From Trichoplax sp. H2 (lineage: Eukaryota; Placozoa; Uniplacotomia; Trichoplacea), in the NCBI GenBank assembly GCA_003344405.1, contig NOWV01000154.1:1-64000 (forward strand): a stretch of 64,000 bases of DNA, in the 5' to 3' direction. Below are positions 61,262 to 64,000 of this stretch, in pieces. A model generated the notes under the pieces. That model did not search any database. It saw only the letters and a program-made list of their open reading frames with translations, and had not been told where the DNA came from. Positions within the stretch are counted from its first letter, which is position 1. Each line of letters opens with the position of its first letter. Position numbers and translations under genes: made by a program.

Positions 61262-64000
61262 AGGAACTATCGGTTGCGGTGCCATGGGGTAGAATGGCTG
61301 CTAAATGTTGGAATACCGGCGGTACCAGGACTGTATTAGGAGTTCATGGTAAGATTGTATTGACTTTCAGACATTTTATGGATAAGAATAATTGCAGGAC
61401 ACATATATACGGCATCTTATCCCTACAGATATTCACGCATGCATTGAGGTGCGTGACGTGTCCAGGAACAATCAAGAGTAGTTATTTGATAATCGCCCCT
61501 GGTCGTTATTGAGTGTCAATAGTTTACTCTTCTACCCATTTCACGCCTATTGTAACGATATTTTCTATAAATCCGTCATATTGTAGCTATAGGAAAAGTA
61601 TAGCGCCAATATGGAAATAGTCATGGATTTTTTAAGCTACACAATTTTTAATGAAGATGCGAAATTAATTAGTAATGACGTTGCTTTTCACAGGCTGGCA
61701 GGATAACGCAAACACCTTTGATGGATTGATTCCGTTGCTACCAAAAAGTAAGAGTAACAGATACTATCAAGTAGTTTCTCTGATTGATATTGATCATAGA
61801 AGTAAGAAATAATTGAAATGTTTATTAATTAAATACGACTACATCAACATAAGTCACTAGCTAGGCGTCTTACCACATCCGCATTTCTTGTTTTAGACAT
61901 GAAATTTAAAATTTACATTTTACAGATTATTAGATAAAGAAATCAATCGCAAAACTTTCTGATGTGTTTATATCATTGATTTATGATATTAATTTTTTAT
62001 GTTATTACGAGTGATACAAATTTATTATAGATCGTGAATAATTATTCATCTCATTTCTGGGCATAGATATCAAATTTATAGCTATTGACCTCCCTGGACA
62101 TGGCAAATCTTCAAATCTTCCCTCTGGTGTGATGTATGAAATACAAAGATACATCATGAGTTTACACTTCTTTGCGAAGGGTATGCAAAAATACTACTTT
62201 CTATTCTTTAACGTTTTACAACTACCGAACTATGTCTTTAATTTCTTCTAGCATTGACATTACGATTCTTGCGTAGTACTTCAAATATTACTATATAAAA
62301 GCCTTATTTCTACACGATAGGTTGCTAAATCGCTGTAGTTTATGTGAATGATATAGATCTTACTTCTGCATAAGATTAGCCTTCAACTACATATGTAATC
62401 TTAAAGCGCGAGTGTATTAAAAAATTTTGCATTGGATTGATACACTGTAAGATAATTACCAAGCACCGTTAGATTACGGACACAAAATCATAAATTTTAA
62501 ATTTTATTAGATATATAGTATTAGTCTACGATATAAATTACTGGTAACGAGTCTTATTTCTAACTGAAATATTTCCCTCTACACTATTTTTCGGAAGAAT
62601 AGGTTTAAACCTAGATAAATTCTCTTTAATGGCACATAGCCTTGGTAAGTAAACTTCTTAAAGTATACCTGCTTTCGCATATACGATATTTTATGACTGA
62701 AGTAGTTTATTGCTCATAGGTGGTTCAATTGCTGCATTGGTAAGAGATTTATATCTGCTTCGATAGATGCTAGTAATAATTCACATGAATAAATCAAGTA
62801 TTAACTCAAGATTGTAATTAGTATTCATTTCCTTGTAAGTATAGTATTCTGGTACCTTTCCGGACAAAATACAGCAGCTAGTTATTATAGAATCAATATG
62901 TGCTATATCTGGTACACCGGTAAGATCAGTTAATTATTCTTAATAATTTTTGGTGAATTCACCTCTTTTGTCATGATATGTTTTACTAAATAAATAAACA
63001 AAATTCTTTAGAAACATCTCATTGACTTATTTTCTGATGGCATGGATTCATTCGTAAAGGAAAATCACAGAATAGCTAAGCCTTACGCAGATATAGAAGC
63101 CGCCGTGGCTAGGTATTAGTATAGTTTAAAACTTATCATGTCTGTAAATATTACCGTACTCATATAGTCTATTGACTCATAAATGGAGTAACAAACTGCA
63201 ATGGAACTTCTAAATATCAAGAGGACATCAAGAATCCTTAAGCAACATTAATCTCGTATCCCTACTATACCATCTGATTTAGGTTGAAATCGATAAATAC
63301 CTCCCTCACTAATGATGCTGCAAGAATTCTAGTTAAAAGAGGCACTTCAAAAAGCGCAGATGGTCAATATTTTCTCTACTTTCAATTCTATTGCTGATTA
63401 AAGTTGTTTACACACTTATTCGTAAAATTTCATATCTTATTCTCTTCATATGAGCCTAAATTGAGTCGTGAGATAACATTGAATTTAATTACTATTAAAT
63501 CATTTTATTTAGGATACCGTTTTGTACGTGATCCCGCTCTGCAATACGTAATGAAGCTTTGCATGAATACATTATATATATTATTGCATTATATTTTGTA
63601 ATCGTTTACAATTTTATTTCTTTAGAATACGCTTCGATTGACTTTGGAAATGCAGTTAGAAATAATCTCTAGAATAAAAGCACACTGTTTGATTATACTG
63701 TATGTACATTTTTACTAAATGCAACATTTTTGCTGATTAGTAATCATTAAACCATTTTGTTACGATATTATTAGGGCGGAAGAAGGAATTATTCTTAACG
63801 AATCCACACTCTATGAAAATATTTCAGCTCTTCATGAGGCCTATAAGAAAAACTCCAGCTCGGTAGTAATTTTGTTTAATTCTACCTGAAATATCACATT
63901 TTTCCGTTTTCTAATGAGCCATTGCTATGTTTTATATAATTATTACTAGTTTGATTACTAACTTACACTTATTCTTTAATCACAGTTTAAGCAAATCGTT
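61262..64000 (+). CDS. Serine hydrolase-like (SERHL-type) alpha/beta hydrolase, copy B, 3' end outside the window
   Basis: Exons 61262-61348, 61694-61747, 62067-62180, 62603-62644, 62720-62739, 62845-62919, 63012-63112, 63283-63362, 63513-63547, 63626-63699, 63775-63862 and 63986-64000 (cut by the edge) keep phase throughout. The first ten have exactly the lengths of the matching copy A exons (87, 54, 114, 42, 20, 75, 101, 80, 35, 74); the eleventh is one codon longer (88 versus 85). The protein follows copy A: ELSVAVPWGRMAAK, HGWQDNANTFD.LIPLLPK, DLPGHGKSS, AHSLGGS, YSGTFP. The nucleophile elbow starts with Ala instead of Gly but keeps Ser and the following Gly. No stop or frameshift is seen, so it looks functional. 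The catalytic-His segment lies beyond the right edge. The initiator exon is not located. Confidence 0.9.

Noticed and set aside
61213-61512. A 99-codon plus-strand frame as a separate gene
   Set aside because: Its middle is exon 2 of SERHL-like copy B; the frame simply reads into intron sequence on both sides and lacks an ATG.
63404-63601. A 65-codon plus-strand frame
   Set aside because: Mostly intron; only the FVRDPALQY part belongs to an exon of copy B.

Overview
This window is animal nuclear DNA: AT-rich, with GT-AG introns, small exons and metazoan gene families (two rhodopsin-class GPCRs, a septin, a CD36-type scavenger receptor, COMMD5, TENT5, an NME5-like kinase). The combination of an AT-rich compact genome, retained ancestral introns and GPCRs that most resemble GPR161 suggests an early-branching animal, most likely a placozoan (Trichoplax/Hoilungia type). 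That assignment is inference from gene content, not from a database search.

Layout from left to right. A 5' fragment of an NME5-like nucleoside diphosphate kinase (minus strand) runs off the left edge. GPCR 1 (minus, 3121-4234) has one 67-nt intron. A gene-poor stretch of about 19 kb follows, up to intronless GPCR 2 (minus, 23601-24794). A group-6 type septin (minus, at least 13 exons, 27752-30385) is next. Then come a CD36/SR-B receptor (plus, 12 exons, 33917-37701) and COMMD5 (minus, 38870-41064), which face each other tail to tail. COMMD5 stands head to head with BCKDHB, the E1-beta subunit of mitochondrial branched-chain ketoacid dehydrogenase (plus, 10 exons, 41761-46024). After about 6 kb without a recognised gene comes intronless TENT5 (minus, 51858-53138). 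Last are two tandem copies of a SERHL-like alpha/beta hydrolase (plus, 56038-58653 and 61262 to the right edge). I reconstructed the exons by hand, keeping splice phase; nearly all of these genes are broken into pieces too small to appear as long open reading frames.

The most unusual feature is a family of arrays built from the pentamer TACAG and its complement CTGTA. The pentamers switch strand repeatedly, which makes dense palindromes (GTACAGTACTGTAC and variants). The arrays lie on the 5' side of the intron-rich genes and TENT5: upstream of NME5-like, septin, CD36, the shared COMMD5/BCKDHB promoter, TENT5/SERHL-A and SERHL-B. They are absent from the tail-to-tail intervals (apart from single motifs), from the GPCR starts and from the 19-kb gene-poor stretch. 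They may be a promoter-linked or boundary element.

The genes do not form one pathway. The clear functional groupings are the two related GPCRs, the two tandem hydrolases and the divergent COMMD5/BCKDHB pair.
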